Notes under the pieces: generated by a model
Databases searched by the model: none
What the model saw: the letters and a program-made list of their open reading frames with translations, nothing else
What the model was told of the DNA's origin: nothing
NCBI RefSeq assembly: GCF_900573885.1
Contig: NZ_UPSE01000601.1
Span: 62,001 to 126,000, forward strand
From: Pseudomonas viridiflava
GTDB taxonomy: Bacteria > Pseudomonadota > Gammaproteobacteria > Pseudomonadales > Pseudomonadaceae
Length of the DNA stretch: 64,000 bases
Direction of reading: 5' to 3'
Shown: piece by piece, positions 43,655 to 51,552 of the stretch
How positions within the stretch are numbered: the stretch's first letter is position 1
How the letters are laid out: every line of letters begins with the position of its first letter
Program-made: the position numbers and the translations under genes

Positions 43655-44998
43655 TCAGACGAGCTGCGGCGCTTCGGTCGGAACTGTCAGGTTGCGCATC
43701 AGCAAGCCGTAACGTGCGTCGGCTATCGGCGGTACGGGAAGGTACAGCACATGACCGTCGCCGGGCGCGACCGCGACACGTGCACCGAAATTATTCTCCA
43801 GCGCCGTCAGCGTGAACTGTTGGTTGCCTTGCGGCGTCATCAGTTCCAATTGATCACCCACAGCAAACCGATTTTTCACCCGAACTTCTGCCAGTTCACC
43901 CCGCCACTGGCCGGTCAGTTCGCCGACAAACTGCTGGCGTTCCGCGCGCGAGTTGCCGTGCTGATAATTCTGATATTCATCATGCACATGCCGCCGCAAA
44001 AAGCCCTCGGTGTAACCCCGGTTTGCCAGTGACTCCAGCTCGGTAAACAGGCGCGGCGAGAAGGGGTTGCCTGCCACGGCATCATCAATCGCCCGGCGAT
44101 AAACCTGCGCCGTGCGGGCTACATAAAAGTGGCTTTTGGTGCGGCCCTCTATCTTCAGCGAATGCACGCCCATCCTTACCAAGCGCTCCACATGCTGCAC
44201 GGCGCGCAGGTCTTTGGAATTCATGATGTACGTGCCGTGCTCGTCCTCGAACGCCTCCATCAGCTCGCCGGGACGGCTGTCGTCCTCCAGCAGAAACAGG
44301 CGCTCGGTGACAGCGCCTTTTCCCAACGTCGGCGCGCAGGAGCGAACGATTTCGCCCAACTCATTCGGCTCACCGTGGTGAGCCTGATACTTCCAGCGAC
44401 ACGCATTGGTGCACGTGCCCTGATTTGGATCGCGATGATTGATGTAACCCGACAACAGACACCGCCCCGAATACGCCATACACAGCGCGCCGTGAACGAA
44501 CACCTCCAACTCCATGTCCGGCACCTGGCGGCGTATTTCCTCGATCTCTTCCAGCGACAACTCACGCGACAGAATCACCCGGCTCAGCCCCTGCTGCTGC
44601 CAGAACTTCACACTCGCCCAATTCACCGCATTGGCCTGCACCGACAAATGCACCGGAATCTCCGGAAAATGCCCGCGCACCAGCATGATCAAACCCGGGT
44701 CCGACATGATCAGCGCATCCGGCCTCATCGCCACCACGGGCGCGAGGTCTTTGAGGAAGGTGCGTAACTTAGCGTTATGCGGAGCAATGTTCACCACCAC
44801 ATAAAAACGCTTGCCCTGAGCGTGGGCCTCAGCAATACCGAGCGCCAGGTTGGCGTGATCGAACTCATTATTGCGAACCCGCAAGCTATAACGCGGCTGC
44901 CCCGCATACACCGCGTCGGCGCCATACGCAAAGGCATAGCGCATCGCCTTCAACGTACCGGCGGGGCAGAGCAATTCAGGAGAGGGAGACGTGTGCAT
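43655..44998 (-). CDS. trhP: U32-family tRNA uridine-34 hydroxylase TrhP (YegQ)
   Basis: A 447-residue U32 peptidase-family protein. Motifs are ELLCPAGTLKAMRYAFAYGADAVYAG, cited in parts as LLCPAGTLKAM, then LSVQANAVNWASVKFW and the Cys-rich LCMAYSGRCLLSGY and CTNACRWKY, which bind an iron-sulfur cluster. TrhP makes 5-hydroxyuridine at tRNA position 34 with prephenate. The ATG at 44998 was chosen on family length. A tRNA-Thr(UGU) gene, a substrate type for this modification, lies just upstream. Confidence 0.9.
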   Translation of the reverse strand: MHTSPSPELLCPAGTLKAMRYAFAYGADAVYAGQPRYSLRVRNNEFDHANLALGIAEAHAQGKRFYVVVNIAPHNAKLRTFLKDLAPVVAMRPDALIMSDPGLIMLVRGHFPEIPVHLSVQANAVNWASVKFWQQQGLSRVILSRELSLEEIEEIRRQVPDMELEVFVHGALCMAYSGRCLLSGYINHRDPNQGTCTNACRWKYQAHHGEPNELGEIVRSCAPTLGKGAVTERLFLLEDDSRPGELMEAFEDEHGTYIMNSKDLRAVQHVERLVRMGVHSLKIEGRTKSHFYVARTAQVYRRAIDDAVAGNPFSPRLFTELESLANRGYTEGFLRRHVHDEYQNYQHGNSRAERQQFVGELTGQWRGELAEVRVKNRFAVGDQLELMTPQGNQQFTLTALENNFGARVAVAPGDGHVLYLPVPPIADARYGLLMRNLTVPTEAPQLV

Positions 44999-45111
44999 AG
45001 AGAATCGCCTTACAGAGTTAATGCGCGCGATTCTAAAAAGCGTGAGGGGAGCGGGTATTGATATGGGTCTACGGGGCGGGAGCCGAGGGGAGGTTGACTG
45101 CCGGAAAACAA

Positions 45112-45141
45112 AAAAGGCCTTCGATTTCTCGAAGGCCTTTC
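45112..45141. terminator. Terminator downstream of tRNA-Thr
   Basis: AAAGGCCTTCGA-TTTC-TCGAAGGCCTTT forms a 12-bp stem with A- and T-runs on both sides. It lies 8 bp after the tRNA on its strand. Confidence 0.9.
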
Positions 45142-45148
45142 TTTTATA

Positions 45149-45224
<76 letters not shown>

Positions 45225-45494
45225 ATTTCAGGGCCGCCATTATATCCATTAGAAGCGGCGAGTAAAGGCCTGATCTGCGGTGTTTTTTTCCTTTGTTTTG
45301 GGCACGTCGGCATAGGCTTATGCACAATTGTGATGAAGCGAGCAGAGGCGGGCGCGATTTAATGTGGGTGCTTGACAACATGCGCTAACTCACTGGTTTT
45401 ATTGAGTTTTCGCGCTTGGCTAAAAAATAATCACGTTTTGCGGGGCTTAGTAGGGCGGGGCTTTGCCGAGGTTGCCCAGAAACTATCAACAAAG

Positions 45495-45503
45495 TTATCC
45501 ACA
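45495..45503 (+). promoter_or_regulatory. Perfect DnaA-box sequence
   Basis: TTATCCACA lies in the gap between the tRNA and the methyltransferase gene end. Around it is CAACAAAG to the left and GATTGTGTGGG to the right. A single 9-mer can arise by chance; no cluster of boxes is seen. Confidence 0.45.
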
Positions 45504-45518
45504 GATTGTGTGGGCAAC

Positions 45519-46736
45519 TTATTGGCGTTCTGCCAGAAGCATCAGGTTGCGTGGAGTGACTTGCCTTACGCAGAACTGGCCCAGCTGAACGTGGTAGCCG
45601 CGTTCCTGCAAAAACAAGGCGCGGTCAAGCAGTAACCAGACTTCCAGCGGCCGTCGAAACAGGCCGCGCACCAGTTCCAGATTGCGTACCTGGGCCAGGC
45701 GCGCCCAGCCTTGTTGCTCGAGGGTCTTCCAGTCGCGTTTTCCGGGGGCGGGCAGGCCTTTCAGCTGGGCCAGGTCACAGCAGTAGTCGGCAAAGTCTTT
45801 GTGTAGCCAGCCGACTGGCAGTGACGGTGTGGGCAGGTACTCGTCAAGTTCACGAAGCTCTCGTTGCAGCAGGTCGAAGGCCAGGCGTCGAGCCATGGAG
45901 GTGTCGCGTTGGCGGCGAACGCGGGCGCCAGCGGTGACGGTTTCGCTCAGCGGCAGGCCGAGGTCATCGATGGATAGCTGCAGGAGGGAGGCTTGGCCCA
46001 CAGCGGATAACGCCTGGTAGTGCGTGCCGGCGATGCGGTTGTAGCAGCAGGGCGCGACGGCCATTTGCTGGCAGCCGGCGTTGCTCGCCAGTTGCAGCAG
46101 CCGCACGTGCAAGTCGCCGCAGGCGTGCAGGGCAACGGGGGTTTGTTCGGCGTGGAGGTGCGCGGCGGCGGTTGCGGCCATCACGTCTAGTTCGATATGC
46201 CGGCTCGCCAGGCCGCGACGCGCACTCAATTGCTCGCCCGCGGCAACCAGCGCCGGGTCGTATTCGAGGCAGGTAAGCGCCTGGCCATCTGCTGCGAGCA
46301 GATGCCCGAGGTGGCCTTTGCCTGAGCACCAGTCCAGCCAGTGCTGTGGGCGCTCTGCGAAGTTCAGGCAGTCCGCGAACGCTTGAATCTGATCCCATTT
46401 GCGCCCCGGAATATCCACGGCGTAGTTGGCCGCAAGTGCAGCGCGAGTGCGTGTGGACAGCGGACCGACCGCCGCCAGTTCGCCAGACAGTACCGCCAGC
46501 TCGGTGAACGGCGCCGACGCTGGCAACTGCTCTGGCCGGTTATGTGCCGCCTCGGCATCTGCCAATGAACGCGCGCGCAGCCACGCGGCGAGGGCCGGGT
46601 GGTCGCGTTCCCACGGCAGGTGCAGGTGCGTGAATGGGCGAGGGCGCCACAGGTTCTGGTGGCGCAGCAGAAATTCATCGAGCGCTTCAAAGCGCTGCAG
46701 CAAGGCGGAGCCCGTGAGTACAGCAGAGTCGGTCAT
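45519..46736 (-). CDS. SAM-dependent methyltransferase (Methyltransf_32/METTL25-like)
   Basis: A 405-residue protein. The SAM-binding motif is HWLDWCSGKGHLGHLLA with TCLEYDPALV next; VALHACGDLHVRLLQLA and MAVAPCCYNRI follow, a pattern of the methyltransferase family that includes METTL25 (PF13679). The Cys pair in APCCYN is conserved in that family. The target is unknown, possibly RNA or protein. It starts at an ATG at 46736 and reads alone, with an antisense short frame over its 3' end that is not coding. Confidence 0.8.
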   Translation of the reverse strand: MTDSAVLTGSALLQRFEALDEFLLRHQNLWRPRPFTHLHLPWERDHPALAAWLRARSLADAEAAHNRPEQLPASAPFTELAVLSGELAAVGPLSTRTRAALAANYAVDIPGRKWDQIQAFADCLNFAERPQHWLDWCSGKGHLGHLLAADGQALTCLEYDPALVAAGEQLSARRGLASRHIELDVMAATAAAHLHAEQTPVALHACGDLHVRLLQLASNAGCQQMAVAPCCYNRIAGTHYQALSAVGQASLLQLSIDDLGLPLSETVTAGARVRRQRDTSMARRLAFDLLQRELRELDEYLPTPSLPVGWLHKDFADYCCDLAQLKGLPAPGKRDWKTLEQQGWARLAQVRNLELVRGLFRRPLEVWLLLDRALFLQERGYHVQLGQFCVRQVTPRNLMLLAERQ

Positions 46737-46798
46737 GGCGAGCGGCTTGAGGGTGGCGGTGGCCCGTGACCTTGGCGGGTCACGGGTGGGCGCCTATT

Positions 46799-47491
46799 CT
46801 AGCGGCCTTGCGTGGCGTCGACGCGCAGCCAGTGTTCGAGCAGTTTGAAGCCCTTCACCAGCACAAAGGCGATGGCCAGGTAGAACATGCCCGCAGCAAA
46901 GAAGATTTCCACGGGCAAGTAAGTGCGCGCGATGATCGTGCGTGCCATGCCGGTGAGTTCGAGCAGGGTGATGGTGCTGGCCAGCGCGCTGGCCTTGAGC
47001 ATCAGGATCACTTCGTTGCTGTAGGCAGGCAGGCCGATGCGGGCGGCGCGGGGCAGAATGATATGCAGCATGGCCTGGGCGCGAGACATGCCCAGCGCGC
47101 GCGCGGCTTCCACTTCACCCGGCGGCACGGCCTGGATCGCACCGCGCAGAATTTCGGCGATATAGGCGGCGGTGTGCAGCGTCATGGTCAATACCGCGCA
47201 CCAGTACGGATCGCGCAGGTACGGCCACAGCGGCCCTTGTCGCACCACATCGAACTGGGCAGCGCCGTAGTACACCAGAAACAGTTGCACCAGCAGCGGC
47301 GTGCCGCGGAAGAAGAAGATGTAGCCGTACGGCAACGCGCGCACATACCAATGGCGCGAGGCGCGGGCGATGCCCATGGGCAGGGCCAGAATCAGCCCGG
47401 CGATCACGGCAAACGCGACCAGCTCGAGCGTCAGGATGGCGCCGTCTAACAGGCGCGGCAGGTACTTGATGATTACGTCCCAGTCCATCAC
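46799..47491 (-). CDS. Polar amino acid ABC transporter permease (HisM-type)
   Basis: A 230-residue permease with about five membrane helices and the ABC-binding loop EVEAARALGMSRAQAML, typical of the His/Glu/Gln/Arg/opine permease family. FFFRGTPLLVQLFLVYYG is diagnostic. It overlaps the other permease gene by 4 bp (ATGA) and acts with it as a heterodimer in the inner membrane. Confidence 0.92.
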   Translation of the reverse strand: MMDWDVIIKYLPRLLDGAILTLELVAFAVIAGLILALPMGIARASRHWYVRALPYGYIFFFRGTPLLVQLFLVYYGAAQFDVVRQGPLWPYLRDPYWCAVLTMTLHTAAYIAEILRGAIQAVPPGEVEAARALGMSRAQAMLHIILPRAARIGLPAYSNEVILMLKASALASTITLLELTGMARTIIARTYLPVEIFFAAGMFYLAIAFVLVKGFKLLEHWLRVDATQGR

Positions 47492-48180
47492 GCGCTCCTG
47501 ACGAAGCCGCGGCTGGCGCGTCTTTCAATGAAATACATGGCGGTCATGGCGACCACTGTGAGGCCGAGGTAGATGAACGCCGCCACCAGAAAAAAGGTGA
47601 AGGGTTCTTTGCTGGACGTGACCGCGATCTGCGAGCGACGCATCAACTCTTCCAGGCCGATGACCGACACCAGCGCGGTGTCTTTCATCAAAATCATGAA
47701 CAGGTTGCCCAGGCCCGGCAGGGCGATGCGCCACATCTGCGGAAGAATGATGCGCCAGAACGTGCGGCCTTTGGACAAACCCAACGCCTGACCGGCTTCG
47801 CGGTGGCCGCGTGGAATGGCGAGAATGGCGCCGCGAAACACCTCGGTAGCGTACGAGCCGAAACACAGGCCCAGGGCAATGGTGCCGGCGGCAAACGCGC
47901 TCAGCTCGAGGCTTTCCACACCAATGGCTTCGCCGAGGCTGCGCATCAGATTGACCGTGCCGAAATAAATCAGCAGTACCCATAGCAGCTCGGGAATACC
48001 GCGCACCAGGGTGGAATACGTACCGCCAAGCCATTGCAGCGGCTTGTGCGGAGATGTTTTTGCCAACGCGCCGAGCAGACCGAGCACCAGACCCAAACAC
48101 AGCGCGCTAAGCGCCAGCTTGATGGTCATTAAGGTGCCCGCCATCAGAGCGGGGCCGAATCCATGAAGATCAAAGATCAT
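47488..48180 (-). CDS. Polar amino acid ABC transporter permease (HisQ-type)
   Basis: A 230-residue permease paired with the next gene. It has TLVRGIPELLWVLLIYFG and the EAA-like loop RGHREAGQALGLSKGRTFW. It follows the binding-protein gene after a 160-bp gap holding a large hairpin. The layout resembles the P. aeruginosa PA5152-PA5155 transporter, recalled from memory. Confidence 0.92.
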   Translation of the reverse strand: MIFDLHGFGPALMAGTLMTIKLALSALCLGLVLGLLGALAKTSPHKPLQWLGGTYSTLVRGIPELLWVLLIYFGTVNLMRSLGEAIGVESLELSAFAAGTIALGLCFGSYATEVFRGAILAIPRGHREAGQALGLSKGRTFWRIILPQMWRIALPGLGNLFMILMKDTALVSVIGLEELMRRSQIAVTSSKEPFTFFLVAAFIYLGLTVVAMTAMYFIERRASRGFVRSA

Positions 48181-48244
48181 CGTTTTTTACTGCTTTGAGG
48201 GAGCGAGGAAGCCCAGCATTCAAGGGCTTCTGGACTAGAGCCAG

Positions 48245-48317
48245 GCAAGGCGAAATCGCGCCGGGCAGCGCAGCGTACTTAAGTACGTGAGCAGGCACGG
48301 CGCGGTTTCAACGCAGC
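48245..48317 (-). repeat. Long imperfect hairpin between binding-protein and permease genes
   Basis: The inverted halves meet at TACTTAAGTA (48276-48285), with GCGAAATCGCGCCG on one side and CGGCGCGGTTTC on the other. It is transcribed after the binding-protein gene. Such stems between binding-protein and permease genes often protect the upstream mRNA, so the binding protein is made in excess. Confidence 0.65.
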
Positions 48318-48340
48318 ATGGCCGACGGCCAGGAGGCCGC

Positions 48341-49093
48341 TTAGTAGATGCTAAAGGGGAAATACTTGTCGTTGATTTTCTTGTACGTCCCGTCGGCGAT
48401 GATTTCCTTCAGCGCGGTGTTCAACTTCTCACGCAGCGGGTCTTTTTTGCGTACGGCGATGGCGATTTTGTCGTTGTCGAACACTGGGTCGCCTTTGAAT
48501 TCGAAGCCTTTGCCGGTTTCGCTTTTCAGCCATTCCCAGTTGACGAATTTGTCGGCGAGCACGCCATCAACGCGGCCGGATGCCAGGTCGAGGTAGGCGT
48601 TTTCCTGGGTGTCGTAGAGCTTGATGTCGACGACGTCAGCCATGTTGTCTTCCAGCCAGGTGCCGGCGATGGTGGCGCGCTGGGCACCGATCACTTTGCC
48701 TTTGAGGCTGGCCTTGTCGGTTTTGAATGGTTTGTCTTTGGCAGCGATGAATTGCAGCTTGTTGGTGTAGTACGCGTCAGTGAAGTCGACGGCGTTCTTA
48801 CGCTCTTCGGTCACCGACATGGAAGCAGCCAGGAAGTCGAACTTCTTGGCGTTCAGGGCAGGAATGATGCCGTCCCAATCGGACGTGACCACTTCGCACT
48901 CGGCCTTCATTTTGGCGCACAGGGCTTGGGCAATTTCTACGTCGAAGCCGCCGACCTGACCGCTCGCGTCGATCAGGTTGAACGGTGGGTAGGCGCCTTC
49001 GGTGCCGATTTTCAGTTTGTCAGCGGCGACGGCACCAGTGCCGAAAGCCAGGGTAGCGGCCGCGGCCAGCAGGATCTTTTTGTAGTTCTGCAT
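48341..49093 (-). CDS. Polar amino acid ABC transporter substrate-binding protein
   Basis: A 250-residue periplasmic protein (signal MQNYKKILLAAAATLAFGTG, then AVAADK). It has the SBP_bac_3 features KIGTEGAYPPFNLID, MKAECEVVTSDWDGIIPAL and MSVTEERKNAVDFTDAYY. The fold binds amino acids such as Lys/Arg/Orn/His; the exact ligand cannot be told. It lies 17 bp after the ATPase gene. Confidence 0.92.
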   Translation of the reverse strand: MQNYKKILLAAAATLAFGTGAVAADKLKIGTEGAYPPFNLIDASGQVGGFDVEIAQALCAKMKAECEVVTSDWDGIIPALNAKKFDFLAASMSVTEERKNAVDFTDAYYTNKLQFIAAKDKPFKTDKASLKGKVIGAQRATIAGTWLEDNMADVVDIKLYDTQENAYLDLASGRVDGVLADKFVNWEWLKSETGKGFEFKGDPVFDNDKIAIAVRKKDPLREKLNTALKEIIADGTYKKINDKYFPFSIY

Positions 49094-49110
49094 GGGGTTG
49101 TTGCTCCGTG

Positions 49111-49884
49111 TTAGCGATTGCTGGACATGAATTGCTTGCAGCGCGCCGAGTTCGGGTTGCTGAACACTTGCTCGGGCGATCCTTGTTCCTCCACCAGGCC
49201 CTGGTGCAGGAACACCACTTCACTGGACACCTGGCGGGCGAAATTCATTTCGTGGGTGACCAGCAGCATGGTCCGGCCTTCCTCGGCGAGCGCGCGAATT
49301 ACGTTAAGCACTTCCTGGACCATTTCCGGGTCGAGTGCCGAGGTGGGCTCGTCGAACAGAATCACTTTGGGTTGCATCGCCAGCGTGCGGGCGATGGCGG
49401 CGCGTTGCTGTTGGCCGCCTGAAAGCTGCGCCGGGTACACGTGGCGTTTGTCGCCAATGCCCACCTTGGCCAGCAGCGCCTCGGCTCTTTCTGTGGCCTC
49501 GGCTTTGCTCAAACCCAGCACGCGGCGCGGCGCCTCGATGATGTTGTCGAGCACCGTCATGTGCGGCCAGAGGTTGAAGTTCTGGAATACGAAACCGATT
49601 TCGCTGCGCAGGCGGTTGATCTGCTTATTGTCGGCGGCGACCAGTTCGCCGTGCTTGCCGGCCTTGAGCTTGAGCATTTCGCCGGCCACCAGAATTTCGC
49701 CCTGGTGCGGGTTTTCCAGGAGATTGATGCAGCGCAGAAAGGTGGATTTGCCAGAACCGGAAGAGCCGAGAATTGAAATCACATCGCCGTCGCGAGCGGT
49801 GAGCGAGATGCCTTTAAGCACCTCAAGGTCGCCGTAGCGTTTGTGCAGGTTACGGATTTCGAGCGCGGGCGTTGCCTCGGCCAT
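49111..49884 (-). CDS. Polar amino acid ABC transporter ATP-binding protein (HisP-type)
   Basis: A 257-residue ATPase with GSSGSGKSTFLRCINLLE (Walker A), QLSGGQQQRAAIARTLA (signature) and VILFDEPTSALDPEMV (Walker B). The start at 49884 (MAEATPALEIRNLHKRYG) fits the family. It is first in the ATPase, binding-protein, permease, permease order of this operon. Confidence 0.93.
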   Translation of the reverse strand: MAEATPALEIRNLHKRYGDLEVLKGISLTARDGDVISILGSSGSGKSTFLRCINLLENPHQGEILVAGEMLKLKAGKHGELVAADNKQINRLRSEIGFVFQNFNLWPHMTVLDNIIEAPRRVLGLSKAEATERAEALLAKVGIGDKRHVYPAQLSGGQQQRAAIARTLAMQPKVILFDEPTSALDPEMVQEVLNVIRALAEEGRTMLLVTHEMNFARQVSSEVVFLHQGLVEEQGSPEQVFSNPNSARCKQFMSSNR

Positions 49885-50098
49885 GGGGTGTCCTCTTGTT
49901 CTTCGGGTGCGCTGAATGCGGCGACTTTCCTGGCGAGGCTGCAACCTAGCATAGCGTCGGAATTACAGCCAAGACTCGCCAAGAGGCTATTTGGCCGCCT
50001 GCCGAAATGGTGTCGCATCGGCGCAAGTGGCTGGCGCGAGGATGCAAAACGAGGCGGCTGTTTATAAAAAGGTAAGGGAAGCAGCGTTGCCATCAATT

Positions 50099-50204
50099 GT
50101 TGGGCTTCGCGTTGCTCCACCCAACCTACGCCTGCGCTCACCGCACGCGGACCCATCCAACCGACGAGAGCGGCGTAGGTTGGGTTGAGCGCAGTGAAGC
50201 CCAA
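50099..50204. repeat. GTAGGTTGGG family palindromic repeat (copy 3)
   Basis: GTTGGGCTTCGCGTTGCTCC and ACCCAACCTACG at 50099-50130 are mirrored by CGTAGGTTGGGTTGAGCGCA and GTGAAGCCCAAC at 50173-50204. It is the fullest copy and lies in a 402-bp gap (49885-50286), which otherwise holds no gene. Confidence 0.85.
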
Positions 50205-50286
50205 CGTTAGTCCACACGTGTAGTGTTTTAAGACATATCCATGCTAATTACATGCATCGTCGAAAAGCGCAGCGCCGGGGGCCGCC

Positions 50287-51156
50287 ATGAAACGCAAGCA
50301 AACCATTGAGCATGTGCGCTGGGATCTGGCCTTGCGCTATCGGCTGATTGAAACGGTCGCGTGGTGGGAAGGACGGCTGACTACCGGGCATTTGATGCAA
50401 AGCTTTGGTATCAGCCGACAGCAGGCGTCGAAGGACATCAACAGTTACCTGAGCGAATACGCGCCCAATAACCTGGATTACGACAAGCACCTTAAAGGCT
50501 ACGTGCCGAGCGACTCGTTCAAGCCGTTGTTTATCGATGACAGCGCCAGCGCCTATCTGCACTTGCTCAATCAGAACCACGAGCGGGCGCCGCATATCGA
50601 AGGCCTGGCGTTGGCCTACGCGCATACCGAAGTGCTTACGGTGCCCGACCGCTCGGTGCGCCCGCAGGTGTTGCGACCTTTACTGCGCGCCTGTCGTGAA
50701 GGGTTGAGGCTGGAGTGTGAGTACGTGTCGCTGGCCAATCCGCTAGCCGAAACGCGGCTGATTGGGCCGCACACCCTGGTTTACACGGGTATGCGCTGGC
50801 ACGTGCGGGCCTATTGCGAGAAGAATCGCGACTACCGTGATTTTGTTCTGAGTCGGCTGCGCGGCGAGCCGGACGTGCTGGATGAGTCCGCCAATGGCAT
50901 CGCCGCGGACACCGGCTGGGCGACGCAGGTGGATGTGATTATCGAGCCCGACTCGCGGCTGAGCGTCGAGCAGAAAGCGATCATCGAAATCGATTACGGC
51001 ATGCAGGACGGCCAGTTGCGTGTGGCCAGCCGCGGCGCGCTGGTGCAGTACGTGTTGCAGCGCTATCAGCTCGACGCGACCAAAGTGCAAAGCAAAGCCA
51101 GCGCCCAGCAGATCGTTGTCGCCAATATCGAGGCGTTACAACCCTGGCTTTACTGA
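50287..51156 (+). CDS. CapW/BrxR-like WYL-domain transcriptional regulator
   Basis: A 289-residue regulator with an N-terminal winged helix (LALRYRLIETVAWWEGRLTT, then FGISRQQASKDINSYL), the KGYVPSDSFKP linker, a WYL domain (about residues 130-200, with HTLVYTGMRWHVRAYCEKN) and a C-terminal WCX-like domain. The order and the phrases match the CapW/BrxR regulators that control phage-defence islands. No defence genes are seen near it in this window, so it may act at a distance or have been kept alone. The ATG is preceded by CCGGGGGCC. Confidence 0.8.
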   Translation: MKRKQTIEHVRWDLALRYRLIETVAWWEGRLTTGHLMQSFGISRQQASKDINSYLSEYAPNNLDYDKHLKGYVPSDSFKPLFIDDSASAYLHLLNQNHERAPHIEGLALAYAHTEVLTVPDRSVRPQVLRPLLRACREGLRLECEYVSLANPLAETRLIGPHTLVYTGMRWHVRAYCEKNRDYRDFVLSRLRGEPDVLDESANGIAADTGWATQVDVIIEPDSRLSVEQKAIIEIDYGMQDGQLRVASRGALVQYVLQRYQLDATKVQSKASAQQIVVANIEALQPWLY

Positions 51157-51165
51157 CCGTCGGTC

Positions 51166-51267
51166 TCATTCGGCGGGGCCGTAGGCCAGGTGCGCCATCA
51201 GCCAGAAGAAAGCGCCGATGGCGAGCAGAATGTGCGCGTTGCTAAGCGTTGCGTTGATAAGCCACAT
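51166..51267 (-). CDS. 33-residue hydrophobic peptide
   Basis: The frame reads MWLINATLSNAHILLAIGAF then FWLMAHLAYGPAE. It has a plausible ribosome site GAGGG 8 bp before the ATG at 51267. One transmembrane helix fills most of it, as in small membrane proteins. It lies 9 bp from the convergent WYL gene. I cannot match it to a known family, though composition resembles peptides such as CydX-type subunits. Confidence 0.55.
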   Translation of the reverse strand: MWLINATLSNAHILLAIGAFFWLMAHLAYGPAE

Positions 51268-51438
51268 GGCAGAGCCCTCGAGAACGGTGGAATGAACCCA
51301 CCGTAATGTCGGGGCGCCGGCCGGTCGATCTGTCTACTTTTCGTGCGTAAGGTTTTGGTACAGGTTCTCGCCCTGCTGCCGTCTCTCACTTCTCGGTTCA
51401 TCTGCTAAACCTGAATGAGCCACTTGTCTGCGGGCCCA

Positions 51439-51478
51439 AAAATACTTGTACGAGGTATTTGGTTTGTACAAGTATTTT
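51439..51478. promoter_or_regulatory. 13-bp perfect inverted repeat upstream of the chemoreceptor gene
   Basis: AAAATACTTGTAC (51439-51451) is exactly inverted as GTACAAGTATTTT (51466-51478), with a 14-bp spacer. It lies 75-114 bp before the ATG of the MCP gene. It is the right size for a dimeric regulator binding two sites, or for overlap with a promoter. Confidence 0.6.
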
Positions 51479-51552
51479 GCTAGTGTCGCCTTGATGTCAG
51501 TCGGCCAGTGCTGGTGGTCGCCAGTGCCTACGTCTCATGAAGGGGTCACGCA

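Noticed and set aside
45372..45635. An 87-residue plus-strand frame crossing the methyltransferase 3' end
   Set aside because: Its second half is antisense to a conserved gene and its start has no ribosome site.
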